From the NCBI RefSeq assembly GCF_001005295.1, contig NZ_LBMK01000003.1, forward strand, positions 1,123,932 to 1,162,408: DNA of 38,477 nucleotides, in the 5' to 3' direction. The notes under the pieces were generated by a model, which was not told the origin of the DNA, did not search any database, and was given only the letters and a program-made list of their open reading frames with translations. The stretch is from Streptomyces yangpuensis (GTDB taxonomy: Bacteria > Actinomycetota > Actinomycetes > Streptomycetales > Streptomycetaceae). Position 1 is the first letter of the stretch; each line of letters starts with the position of its first letter. Of this stretch, positions 15,426-23,639 are shown piece after piece. Both the position numbers and the translations under genes were made by a program.

Positions 15426-15591
15426 CCAGCAACGAACCACCCTGCTGGTTCACGAAGACGGGACCGCGTGGAGTCAGGGCCCGGCACTCGCCGTCGTATC
15501 CGCGCCCCGCACCGAGCGCCCGGTCCGCATCGGGTACGCCAGGACGTCGACTGCCCGGCAGGAGATGGCGAGCCAGCTCGAAGCCCGGTAG
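15409..15591 (+). pseudogene. Truncated serine resolvase N-terminus (Tn3 type)
   Basis: A 60-codon frame ends at TAG 15589-15591. It has TTLLVHEDGTAWSQGPALA, then the resolvase start RPVRIGYARTSTARQEMASQ. YARTSTARQ contains the catalytic-serine motif (YARVST in TnpR and Hin-type enzymes). The catalytic core beyond SQLEAR and the DNA-binding domain are missing, so it cannot be active. It overlaps the end of the GyrB-like frame by a few codons. Together with the Tn3-like sequence just upstream it marks the remains of a Tn3-family element. Confidence 0.65.
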
Positions 15592-15600
15592 ACGGGGCGG

Positions 15601-16239
15601 TCAGTGTTCGAGGTCGGCGCGCATGGCGGCGAAGAGGCGGGCGGCGTCGGCCGGGGTCGTGCGGGGGAAGAGCGCGACGGCAGCGGTGGTGGTGTCGGAC
15701 CAGCCGCAGATGACGTCGGTGGTGCTGGCGGACTCCGGCAGGCTGAGGCACTCGAGGGATCCGCCGAATGGGCCGGGCTGGTATGGCTTCGCGGTGGTGG
15801 GGGTGCCGGTGGAGCCGTTCTGCAGCGCGTAGTCGATCAGGCCGCGCCAAAGGTGCTCGCGCCGCTTGTTCGGGTCCTCGGGAACGCTGTCGACACCGAC
15901 GAAAAGGATGCGGCGGCCGGAGGTCTGCCCGGCACGGTTGTAGTCAGCGACCACCAGGTGCATGCCGTCACGCATCTCGCCCGGGTCAACCGGGACGTCG
16001 GAGACCGCGCCGGCACCAGTGGCCTTGGTGAGCCCGCCGGCGGTGGCGGCCTCGGCCAGCGTGTGCTTGCCCGAATTGGCGTGCGAGGGGGAGGAGGCGG
16101 GCGCGGAGACAGTGGCGGAGGCGGCGGAAGGAGCGGAAGGAGCGGAAGGGGCTTCGGCTGCGGGGTCGCAGGCGGTCAGCGTCAGCGTGGTTGCCAGCGC
16201 GATCGTGGCGAGGAGGGTGCGGGGACCAAGGATGGGCAC
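15601..16239 (-). CDS. Secreted lipoprotein of unknown function
   Basis: A 212-residue lipoprotein. The N-terminus is VPILGPRTLLATIALATTLT followed by the lipobox LTAC, then a Pro/Ser/Ala-rich linker (APSAPSAPSAASATVSAPA). The C-terminal domain has LVVADYNRAGQTSGRR, an RREHLWRGLIDYALQNG helix, and VICGWSDTTTAAVALFPRTT, where CGWSDTTT resembles a motif seen in actinobacterial lipoproteins of unknown role. The GTG at 16239 was chosen over an upstream ATG because it gives a proper signal peptide and has GGGAGA about 9 nt before it. It would sit on the outer face of the membrane. Confidence 0.75.
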   Translation of the reverse strand: MPILGPRTLLATIALATTLTLTACDPAAEAPSAPSAPSAASATVSAPASSPSHANSGKHTLAEAATAGGLTKATGAGAVSDVPVDPGEMRDGMHLVVADYNRAGQTSGRRILFVGVDSVPEDPNKRREHLWRGLIDYALQNGSTGTPTTAKPYQPGPFGGSLECLSLPESASTTDVICGWSDTTTAAVALFPRTTPADAARLFAAMRADLEH

Positions 16240-16318
16240 GGCGGAGTCTCCCGGGGTGTGGTGGTCGGCTGGGCTGCTGGGCCCAACGTCGCACGCTAGC
16301 TGAATGAGCCCGATGTCT

Positions 16319-17060
16319 TCAGTGGTCATAGGCGATCAGGGAGCATTTGGCTGCGGCGCCGGTGGTCCAGTTGTGCCAGATACCGGCGGCGAGGGCGAGG
16401 AGTCGTTGTCCGGTGCGGGCGAAGACTCCGGCTGGGGTTCTGCCGCCGTGCTGTGCGAGGCTGAGCCGGCCTTTGAGGGTGTCGATGACGGCTTCGATCC
16501 ACTGGCGGACGCGGGCGATGTTTCCGTGTCTGCCCGGCTCGTCCGCGCGGCCATCACCTCCCGCTCGCGGATCTTGGGTTTGGCCAGGCACCAGGTGACG
16601 GGCATGCCCTCGGCGGTGGTGACCAGGTGGAGGCGAAAGCCCCAGAAGAAGCGGGAGTTGCTGCGGCAGTTGCCGTAGCCGCAGTGCCCTGCCAGGTCGG
16701 AGCGTTTGACGATCTCGCGGGAGGTCGCGAGGGCAGCGGCGTGGAGTCGATCAGCCGCAGGCCGTCGTTCCAGGTGGGCACCTGCCGGGCCAGCGCTTCG
16801 ATCACGCGGCTGATCAGGGGACCTACGGCGTTCAGGCGCTTGTTGTAGGCGGACTGCTCGGGCAGGTAGCGGAAGAGGTGGCCCAGGCGTGCGTGGGCGA
16901 AGCGGATCCAGTGCCGGGCTGAGGGAAAGCCGAGCAGGACCTGGGCGACGGCCAGGCAGCGCAGTTCGGCGTCCGTCAGTGGCGGCGCTGTACCGGCGCC
17001 GCTGTGCTGGCGGAGTACTGCGAGAGGCTGGGCAGTTGGACAGCGAAGTCGACGCCATGC
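16319..17060 (-). pseudogene. IS982-family transposase, broken and internally deleted
   Basis: Three frames hold the parts of one IS982-type DDE transposase in order. They are LTDAELRCLAVAQVLLGF, then ARLGHLFRYLPEQSAYNKRL and LRLIDSTPLP (first catalytic Asp); after a one-base shift near 16735, TSREIVKRSDLAGHCGYG, SRFFWGFRLHLVTTAEGMP and KPKIREREVMAA. Then comes RVRQWIEAVIDTLKGRLSL, ending in AKCSLIAYDH and TGA 16319. About 50-60 residues are missing before RVRQW, including the segment that carries the second catalytic Asp. The N-terminal border is unclear. Terminal inverted repeats were not identified. Confidence 0.85.
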
Positions 17061-17436
17061 TGGCCGTCGTCCGTCGAGAGTGCACCTGACACCGGAACCG
17101 TACCCCTCGCCGGAGGGCGGCGCCGCCGCCGGTGCGCCATGCCGCCCAGAGAAGCCTCGCCGGGAGGGAGGAGGAACTCGGCGAGGACGCCGAGGCGATG
17201 GCGCCGGGCCGGTCGGCCGACCAACTGCGCGGCCACCTCGCGACGACGTCCTGGCCGTGGTGGTGCAGGGCGCGGACTGGCCGCTGATGGCTCGGCAGCC
17301 CGTCGGCCTGCAGCAGGCCGGCGTCGACCAGGCCGTTGCCGCGGTCACCGCGGCATGTCCTGCATCGAGCGCGCGCCCAGGCGCCGCTCTTCGCCCGCGG
17401 CGCCCGCTGCCCCCGTTCGTGGCCGATACTTGCCGC
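17061..17436. other. Degenerate stretch between the IS982 remnant and the HEAT-like gene
   Basis: Frames are open on both strands but none shows a recognised motif. A plus-strand segment VLAVVVQGADWPLMARQPVG has some protein-like character and may be debris. GATACT (17425-17430), 6 nt before the next ATG, resembles a -10 hexamer and could give a leaderless transcript. Confidence 0.35.
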
Positions 17437-19104
17437 ATGGGGGATCACGACACCGTCCGGGTACGTCTGCGCGCCGCTCTGTGCGCCGACGACCCGTGGA
17501 CCGCGCTGTACGCGCTGCACTCGCCGAGCACCGACCGGCCCGGCCTTCTCGCCGGGGTGGTCGAGGACCTGTACCGATCGGACGCGGACAGTACGGCCTT
17601 TCGCCCCTACCTCACCTGGCTCCTGCGGACCCTCGGCGAGCCGGGCGACGCGGTGCTGCTGCGGTTGTTGGCCATGCCCGGGCTTGCCGCCGACGACCGC
17701 CAGGACCTGCTGAGGACCGCTGTGGCGCGCGGGCTGCGACTGCCCGCCGGACTCCTGCGCACCTATGCACAGAACGCCCCCGCATCCAGTGGGGGCCATG
17801 CCGGCACCGGCGGCTCGCCCGCCCCTGAACTCGTCGACGCCATGGGGCTCTCCGGCGACCCGTCCTTCGCGCCGCGCCTCGGAGCCCTCCTGGAGGACCC
17901 CGCCGCCCCCCGCGGCCGTGCCGCGCTCGCGCTGGGCCGCCTCGGTGCCCGCGCGTGGACGGCGCCGATCGCCGGGCGGCTGTCCGAAGTGACCGGACTC
18001 GACCACACCGCGTTCGCCGTCGCCCTGGAGCTGATGGACGATCCCGCCGCAGTTCCGCACCTGCTTCGGTGGCTGGCCGAAAGCAGCGAGGAGCGCGTGT
18101 ACGACGTCCACCACGCACTCGTACAGCTCACCGGCCGCGACCCGCTTTTGCCGGAATGTGCAAGCGGCGCGGCGTACGCGGCGGCCGTGCGCGCCGCCTG
18201 GGCCGACGGCCGCACCGAGCGCGCGCCCGCAGTGGTGCGGGACCTCGCCGTCGAGTCCGGCGCGCGGGCCCGGTTCTCTGTCGACGAGGGCACGGGCCGG
18301 ATCCGGGTCGCCTTCGACCCGCCGTCGCCCGGCTCCTCCTGGCCCCGCTGGGACCGGTCCCTGACGTTCGACCGGAAACCGCTGTACCGGGTCGGCTCGG
18401 TGTGCGACACGTGCGAGCTGGGCCTGACCTTGCTGGACTGGCCGGACGGCGAGGCGGCCCGGATCGCGGCCCGCATGCGCGGGCGGCTGGCCGACCTGGA
18501 TCGGCTCGACACTGCGCTGCTCGCCGAATGGAGCCCCGTACTCGGCGAGTTGGAGACCGGTCATTACCGCGCCCTCCTCCTCGACCTCCCCCTGGAGCAG
18601 GTGGCCGAGCCGACCCGGTCGTGGTGGTACCGCCGTACGGCAGCCCGGGCGGAGGCGGACGGCGACGACGGCGACCGACCCGAGTACGACAGACTCGAGT
18701 ACGACCGTCCCGAGGACTACTGGCCCGGCGTCGCGCACTTCCAGCTCACCGCGCCAGTTCCGGGAGGCCGGGTGCCGTTCACATACGGTGCCTTCCTGCC
18801 CTCGCAGCCGCCGGAAGCGCTCGACCCTGCGGCCGTCGCCCGGCACGCGGCCGCTGTAGCGGCGGGGGAGCGGCCTGCCGCGGTGGTCCTCGGCTGGATC
18901 GACGACCGGTACGTGGAGGCGCTGCACGAGGAGCGGTGGCTGGTCGGCGCGATCCTGGACGGTCATCACCGGCTCGCCGCATACGCGGCTGCAGGCGTGC
19001 CGGCCCGGGTGCTCCTGCTCGCCCGCGTGGGCGGGGGAAGTGGCGCGGACGGCGGCCTGGAGGGGCTGGCGGAGGTGGCCGCGGTGTACGGCTGCCGGGA
19101 GTGA
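17437..19104 (+). CDS. HEAT-like repeat protein with C-terminal DGHHRL motif
   Basis: A 555-residue cytoplasmic protein. The first 240 residues look like helical HEAT-type repeats: WLLRTLGEPGDAVLLRLLAM, APRLGALLEDPAAPRGRAAL, then ALGRLGARAWTAPIAGRL and DDPAAVPHLLRWL. The middle is unassigned. The C-terminus has VVLGWIDDRYVEALHEERWL followed by ILDGHHRLAAYAAAGV; a DGHHRL-type motif occurs in ParB/sulfiredoxin-like nucleotide-hydrolysing folds, so an enzymatic tail is possible. The start was placed at ATG 17437 where the protein-like sequence begins; upstream in-frame sequence overlaps IS debris. A 108-bp piece (18846-18953) is copied at 32662-32769. A 16-bp tandem duplication covers the stop codon. 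Confidence 0.75.
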   Translation: MGDHDTVRVRLRAALCADDPWTALYALHSPSTDRPGLLAGVVEDLYRSDADSTAFRPYLTWLLRTLGEPGDAVLLRLLAMPGLAADDRQDLLRTAVARGLRLPAGLLRTYAQNAPASSGGHAGTGGSPAPELVDAMGLSGDPSFAPRLGALLEDPAAPRGRAALALGRLGARAWTAPIAGRLSEVTGLDHTAFAVALELMDDPAAVPHLLRWLAESSEERVYDVHHALVQLTGRDPLLPECASGAAYAAAVRAAWADGRTERAPAVVRDLAVESGARARFSVDEGTGRIRVAFDPPSPGSSWPRWDRSLTFDRKPLYRVGSVCDTCELGLTLLDWPDGEAARIAARMRGRLADLDRLDTALLAEWSPVLGELETGHYRALLLDLPLEQVAEPTRSWWYRRTAARAEADGDDGDRPEYDRLEYDRPEDYWPGVAHFQLTAPVPGGRVPFTYGAFLPSQPPEALDPAAVARHAAAVAAGERPAAVVLGWIDDRYVEALHEERWLVGAILDGHHRLAAYAAAGVPARVLLLARVGGGSGADGGLEGLAEVAAVYGCRE

Positions 19105-19126
19105 CGGCTGCCGGGAGTGACGGCTG
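19088..19126 (+). repeat. 16-bp tandem duplication across a stop codon
   Basis: ACGGCTGCCGGGAGTG occurs at 19088-19103 and again at 19104-19119, followed by a partial third copy ACGGCTG (19120-19126). The first unit codes for the last residues of the HEAT-like protein (YGCRE) and the unit boundary makes the TGA. Confidence 0.9.
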
Positions 19127-19785
19127 CGCAGCAGGCGGGCAGGAAGCGGGGGCGAGGCCCTGAAGCCATCCGGCCGCCGACCAGTCGTCGGCGGCCTCAC
19201 CCGCCGGTCGGGTGTTGAAGGACATCTACACGGTCTGTTCCGGGCGGGGACGGATGTGCGTGCGCAGTTGGCTGCTGTTCTGGGCGGGTTGCCACGCACG
19301 GTGTGACACCCCCAGCGCCAGCCGGAGCCCCAGCCGGGCCGAGGCTCCGGCGCACCGGCCGCACGCGAACACGGGTGCGATGGCGACTGCTGTGAGCCGC
19401 CCTTCGGACGGGCTGCTCCCGCCCCTGTGGCACTGTCCACCGCGGGCAGGCCCGGCTGCCGTCACACGCCGCCGGCACCACCCCGGTCGACAGCCTCCAG
19501 CTACTCCTCCCCCCGGCCTCTGCCCGCACTGCACGTTGATGCCGGACAGTCGCGGCACCGTGCGCCGACGTCGTCCGCCCGCAAGGCCCCCGGTGGCCAA
19601 CCAGTCCGCTCCCGGCAGCCGTTCGGCCGAGGGCGTGTCGGTGGGACAGCCGGTACAGCCTGCCTCCCGGCGCCGTGGCACTGCCGATCGTCGAGACCGA
19701 TGCGCCGGCCCGGGACGCACCGCCGGCCGTGCTGTCCGCCCAAGCCGCTAGGTTGAGCCGACCAACTGGAACGAAGGAGAGGCCC
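19105..19785. other. Gene-poor stretch before the first SUKH gene
   Basis: About 680 bp in which open frames are rich in Arg, Pro and Gly and carry no motif I recognise. No terminator or promoter is clear. Confidence 0.4.
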
Positions 19786-20406
19786 ATGACCGGGCATCCG
19801 GATATCGCAGCACTGGCCCAGGTCATGGCCCCGACCTTCGGCGTTGACGAGGCCCTGGACTGGCCCTCGGTCGAAGAACGACTGGGCTGCCGGCTACCCA
19901 GCGACTACAAGGCGTTCATGTCGCTCTATGGCGGTGGGGACATCGATGACCTGCTGAGTGTCCTCCTCCCTCTGCACGAGGACGGCATCCGATGGGATCA
20001 CGGTGCCATCGAGGACGAGATCTCGGGCGCCCGCTCGACATGGGAGCACACTCCCGCGCAGTGGCGCCCCGACATCGACCCGGCTCACATCCTCCCCTGG
20101 GGCCAGACCTCCGGCCCCGATCTCCTGTGCTGGCTCACCACTGACCCCGACCCGGACAACTGGCCGGTCCTGGTGTGCGGCCGACACACCCCCGAGCGCT
20201 GGACCCTTTTCGACTGCGGCATGGCCCGGTTCATCCTGCGGATCTTCACCGCTGACCTCGCCACGTGTCCCCTGAGTGATACCTCGCTCTGGGGCAAGAC
20301 CTCTCCAGGATTCGTTCACTGGCGCGAGCAGCAGATCCGATGGAAGGCCGGACGAGATCCCTTCACCAACGAACCGGATCCCTACGCCGCCATGTTCCCC
20401 CGCTGA
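19786..20406 (+). CDS. SUKH (SMI1/KNR4) family protein
   Basis: A 206-residue protein with the SUKH fold signature: LDWPSVEERLGCRLPSDYKA followed by FMSLYGGGDID near the N-terminus, and later GQTSGPDLLCWLTT, where a G-D-L-W-like core is typical. The C-terminus has RFILRIFTADL and PGFVHWREQQ. SUKH proteins often act as immunity proteins against polymorphic toxins, but many are orphans (family knowledge). AAGGAGAGG lies just upstream of the ATG at 19786. No toxin gene is adjacent on either side. A second, two-domain SUKH gene is 1.4 kb downstream. Confidence 0.85.
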   Translation: MTGHPDIAALAQVMAPTFGVDEALDWPSVEERLGCRLPSDYKAFMSLYGGGDIDDLLSVLLPLHEDGIRWDHGAIEDEISGARSTWEHTPAQWRPDIDPAHILPWGQTSGPDLLCWLTTDPDPDNWPVLVCGRHTPERWTLFDCGMARFILRIFTADLATCPLSDTSLWGKTSPGFVHWREQQIRWKAGRDPFTNEPDPYAAMFPR

Positions 20407-21144
20407 GCAGAGCACGGTGGCGTGAGCCGCCGTGATGCACGCGAACTTGACACCACAGATTCCACAGAATGCACCGGTTGGCGTGGGCTTCGACGAGCCG
20501 AAGCTCCAGGGCAGCGTGAGGCCGGGCCGCGGCTGCCCGCGTGAGCCGGCCCCCTTTCCGGCCCCGGGTACCCCGACGGCAGCCCGCTCCGCTCCACCAC
20601 CCCGCAAGGGCCGCTTCCGGCCGGCCGGCGCCCGCAGAGCCGGCCGTGCCCGCCCACCGGCAGCGGCCGGCCCGGCCAAGACGGCGCGGCGCGCCCGGTA
20701 GACGCCCGGGACCCGGGGGCCCGGGGCCTGGGAAGCCGGCGCGGCGGCTGCCGGGAAAGCCGGGTCCTTTCTGCCTGATCACCTCAAGCACATCGGTGAC
20801 GTTTTGCGTGCGACACCCGCTCCGTTCCATCGCCTGCGACCCCGCGTCTGCGACCCAACGCCTGCGCCTGCGAGTGCGGATGCGAAGCGGGCGTCGGGTC
20901 GGTTGAGGAGGTCCTGACGGTTTCCCGTGGCCTCGATTTCACTATCCGGCCCCGGGCGTTGAAGCAGCTACAGGTGCAGCCGACCGCGCACTCCCGGCCA
21001 GCGGCGATGGCGCGGGAGGTCCTGCCGGAGCGGGAAGCTGCTCTGTTGGCCGGCTCCCGGCAGTGGCCGCTGCCGGCCGCCCCATACAGCAGCCCGGTGA
21101 GCGAGGCTGCTCCCTCCCAGCCATCGGCCTTGCTGCCGCAGCCG
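20407..21144. other. Gene-poor stretch with a diverged repeat copy
   Basis: No gene is supported. The part 20864-21045 is homologous to 23001-23188. A frame on the minus strand (HAALELRLVEAHANRCILWN near 20440-20510) looks like a fragment of a coding sequence of unknown type. Confidence 0.4.
20864..21045 (+). repeat. Diverged direct repeat, copy 1
   Basis: It aligns with 23001-23188 with clear blocks such as GCGCCTGCGAGT-CGGATGCGA, GGTGCAGCCG and GCGGGAA near the end. In one frame both read LKQLQVQPTA / LNQLKVQPAA and REVLPERE / REVLPKRE. The two copies flank the MmpS-like and double-SUKH genes. Confidence 0.6.
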
Positions 21145-21483
21145 TCAGCCCGTCGCTCCGGGCAGAGCTGTGAAGGTCGCGCTGGCTGACCGCGAGGACA
21201 CCGCCCCTTCCACTGCGAGTTCTCCATCGATGGAGATAGTGCACTGGAGCCAGCCGTCGGGATGCTCGGGGTTGGACGTGATGATGGTGAGCATGGGCAT
21301 CGCGTCGATGCCCGACATGACGACGTCCTGCTTCCACGGTGCGACGCAAGTCTTGATCTGCTTCTCCTCTCCTTTGAGAGGGTTTCCGACGGCATAGGCC
21401 ACCTCGAAGGAGCCGGTGCCGGTCACCTCGTAAGTGACCTTGGTCCCGCGTTTGCGCCGGAAGGGGAGGAACCTGCTGCTCAT
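21145..21483 (-). CDS. MmpS-like domain protein without membrane anchor
   Basis: A 112-residue protein with an MmpS-type beta-sandwich pattern: KVTYEVTGTGSFEVAYAVGN, then TCVAPWKQDVVMSG, PMLTIITSNPEHPDGWLQCT and ISIDGELAVEGAVSSRSASA. Members usually have an N-terminal membrane helix or lipobox, but this one starts MSSRFLPFRRKRGTK with none, so it may be cytoplasmic or a truncated copy. ATG 21483 has AGAGG about 8 nt upstream. Two Cys residues could form a disulfide if exported. No MmpL partner is present. Function is unknown. Confidence 0.65.
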   Translation of the reverse strand: MSSRFLPFRRKRGTKVTYEVTGTGSFEVAYAVGNPLKGEEKQIKTCVAPWKQDVVMSGIDAMPMLTIITSNPEHPDGWLQCTISIDGELAVEGAVSSRSASATFTALPGATG

Positions 21484-21591
21484 GTGTGGCCTCTGCGAAA
21501 GTGAACTGGGCGGAACTCCCGGTCATCCTCGCACGCGCTGCCAGGGACGCCCGCGGAGCTGAAGTGCGCCCGGGCCTTCCGCATCCCCTCA

Positions 21592-21745
21592 CTGGACCAG
21601 GACGGTGTGCGGGTGGCCTCCGCTCGCCGGGCAGGCGTACAGCTGGAGGTGGTTGGCGTCCAGCACCGTGATGCCGGGCGGGTTGGACCATCTGCCGGGA
21701 ATCCGGTCCTCGTCCGGGATCCAGCTACGGCCGGGCACCCCCGAC
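21592..21745 (-). pseudogene. C-terminal fragment of an unidentified gene
   Basis: A short minus-strand segment reads GRSWIPDEDRIPGRWSNPPG, then ITVLDANHLQLYACPASGGH and a stop after HTVLVQ. It is clearly protein-like against the surrounding shadow sequence, but the frame upstream is closed by the start region of the double-SUKH gene. It may be the tail of a lost gene; the family is not recognised. Confidence 0.35.
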
Positions 21746-21782
21746 AAGGCCGTAGTCGGGGGCGTGGGGCATGCTCGGCGCC

Positions 21783-22934
21783 ATGAGTTCCCCTGTACCG
21801 TCGGTCCGTTCGTCGTGGGACCGTATAGATGCCTGGCTGCGCCTGTACGCCCCCGCCTCGTACGAGCTTCTTGCGCCTCCTGCGGATCCCGACCGGATCG
21901 AGGCGGCGCAGGCGGAGATGGGCTTGCGCTTCCCGGTCGATCTGGTCGACTCTTTGTGCTGCCACGACGGCCTGTTGGAGTGGGGCAACCTCTTTCCGGG
22001 CGAGACGCCCCAACCGGTTGCGCTGATCGTGGACCACTGGCGGATGCGCGAAGAGATCGCGGGGAACGACGACGACCTCCGCAGGTCTTCCGGGCCGTCG
22101 GGCGAGCCCTGGTGGCATGTTCGGTGGATCCCCTGGGCCCATGGCGACGGGGACGCGCAGGTGATCGACATGCGCGAGGGCCCGGAGCAGGGGCGGCTGG
22201 GTACCGCGTGCCACGACGGCACCGGCCACTTCGGAGAGGGCTGGCCGTCTCTGGCCGCCTATCTGGCGGAGGTGGCCGACGTTCTGGACCACGGCGGCAT
22301 GGTCGACGGCTGCGTACCCTACCTGACCGGCGACGGCGAACTCTGGTGGTCCTTCGAGGGCGACGCCGACCTGAACAGTGCCCCGTTGATGCCCGCACCG
22401 GCCCCGGGAAGGGAGGAGGCCCTCACGGCGCGAGCCGACTGGAGCCTGGCCATGCTGCTGGGGCCTCAGGTCGGGCCACCGGATGAATGCGCCACCGCGA
22501 TCGAGACGGTCGCCGGTGACTGGGGAGTTGCCCTGCCGGCGGACTACGTGGCCGCAGCGGCCGCGTACGGCGACGTCATGATCTCCGACTACCTGTACTT
22601 CTGCGGCGCCCGGAACCTGCGTGCGTACGGGGAGGAATGGAGCCGTCGGCTGGCGGGCTCCCCTGCCGTGCCCTGCCCCGTTCTGCCCTCGCCGGGAGGG
22701 GCACTGCTCTGGGGGCACACGATCGAGGGCGATCGGCTTCTGTTGGTCCCGCAGGCGGACGGTGCCTGGACCGTCTCGGCGTTCCGCAGGGGATGGGGCG
22801 ATTGGCACGATACTGGGCTCGGCTTCGGCGAGTGGTTCCGCGGAGCCCTCGCCGGTGCGCTCGCCACCGACTGGCTGCCGCAGTGGGAGACAGGTCCGCA
22901 CCCCGTGGAGCGAGTGGCCCCTCGGACCGCCTGA
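21783..22934 (+). CDS. Two-domain SUKH (SMI1/KNR4) protein
   Basis: A 383-residue protein with two SUKH-like units. Unit 1 (about 10-200) has DPDRIEAAQAEMGLRFPVDL followed by VDSLCCHDGLLEWGNLFPG, then a WRMREEIAG helix and VRWIPWAHGDGDAQVIDM. Unit 2 (about 225-383) has PPDECATAIETVAGDWGVAL followed by PADYVAAAAAYGDVMISDYL. Fused SUKH units are known from immunity proteins. CATGCT (21770-21775), 7 nt before ATG 21783, fits the -10 of a leaderless Streptomyces transcript, so that ATG was preferred to one at 21771. No cognate toxin is visible. Confidence 0.8.
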   Translation: MSSPVPSVRSSWDRIDAWLRLYAPASYELLAPPADPDRIEAAQAEMGLRFPVDLVDSLCCHDGLLEWGNLFPGETPQPVALIVDHWRMREEIAGNDDDLRRSSGPSGEPWWHVRWIPWAHGDGDAQVIDMREGPEQGRLGTACHDGTGHFGEGWPSLAAYLAEVADVLDHGGMVDGCVPYLTGDGELWWSFEGDADLNSAPLMPAPAPGREEALTARADWSLAMLLGPQVGPPDECATAIETVAGDWGVALPADYVAAAAAYGDVMISDYLYFCGARNLRAYGEEWSRRLAGSPAVPCPVLPSPGGALLWGHTIEGDRLLLVPQADGAWTVSAFRRGWGDWHDTGLGFGEWFRGALAGALATDWLPQWETGPHPVERVAPRTA

Positions 22935-22974
22935 TCCCCCAAGGCGCGACCGTGGCGCTTTCCGGCACCCACTC

Positions 22975-23000
22975 CGCCCCCGCCCCCCGCCCCCGCCCCC
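22975..23000 (-). repeat. Four C-runs, potential G-quadruplex on the minus strand
   Basis: Runs of 5, 6, 5 and 5 C (22977-22981, 22983-22988, 22990-22994, 22996-23000) are separated by single G residues. On the minus strand this is a textbook four-tract G-quadruplex motif, lying 40 bp after the double-SUKH stop. Confidence 0.7.
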
Positions 23001-23188
23001 GCGCCTGCGAGTACGGATGCGATGCGCGCCTGGAGCCCCTTGACCGAGGACCCGACGTTCCCCGTGACCTCGACCTCGACCTCGGCAACCGGCCCGGCGT
23101 CCTGAACCAGCTGAAGGTGCAGCCGGCCGCGCCCTCCCAGATGGTGACGATGGTCAGGGAAGTCCTACCAAAGCGGGAAAAGGCCTCG
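23001..23188 (+). repeat. Diverged direct repeat, copy 2
   Basis: Homologous to 20864-21045 in the same orientation, with several substitutions and small indels. It begins right after the C-rich tract and ends where the helicase-associated remnant begins. Confidence 0.6.
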
Positions 23189-23197
23189 TGATCGCGC

Positions 23198-23639
23198 TCA
23201 CGCCAGTGGCCCCTGCTCGCCACCCGCATGCCAGCGAGGCCTCCTGCCAGGAAGCCACCGGCACCGCCCTCGTCGGCCACCGCGACGGCGCCCGACGACA
23301 GGACGGGCGCCGATCCGGCACCTACCCGCCCAGTCGACGCCCAGTTCGGCGAGCGCGCCGAGCTGCGCCTGGTCGAGCCGGCCACGGCGGGCCTTCTGGT
23401 TCCCGACCCGGATGCCCGTGCGGTGCTCCGTCCCGTCGGGCAGCCGTTCGACGACGGCTCGCCCCGGCACCCTGCCTTCCCGCGCGATGTACTGCTGCTG
23501 GAGGACCTCAAGTCCCTCCTGGAAGGCCTCCCCGCCCGCGCGCGGCCCGGTGGCCGTAGCCGTCTTCGCTGCCGCCTTGCAGGTCCGCGAGGCCTTCTTC
23601 ACGCCGAGTTCGCCGAGCCGGCGTTGCTGCTGACAGTCC
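23198..23639 (-). pseudogene. Helicase-associated (HA) domain fragment
   Basis: The minus strand reads AFQEGLEVLQQQYIAREGRV, then VVERLPDGTEHRTGIRVGNQ and KARRGRLDQAQLGALAELGV with DWA. This is the repeat unit of the helicase-associated domain found in tandem at the C-terminus of large Streptomyces helicases (the tail of a previous repeat, RRLGELGV, is visible upstream). The helicase core is absent and the frame runs out into Arg-rich sequence, so this is a remnant. It abuts a fragment of another gene at about 23640. Confidence 0.65.

Noticed and set aside
16336..19440. 1034-codon minus-strand open frame
   Set aside because: It crosses the HEAT-like gene antisense and only its last part overlaps a piece of the IS982 transposase; the rest is Arg/Gly-rich shadow.
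19226..19720. 164-codon minus-strand frame before the first SUKH gene
   Set aside because: The end (RTHIRPRPEQTV) looks faintly protein-like, but there is no start site, motif or neighbour to support it.
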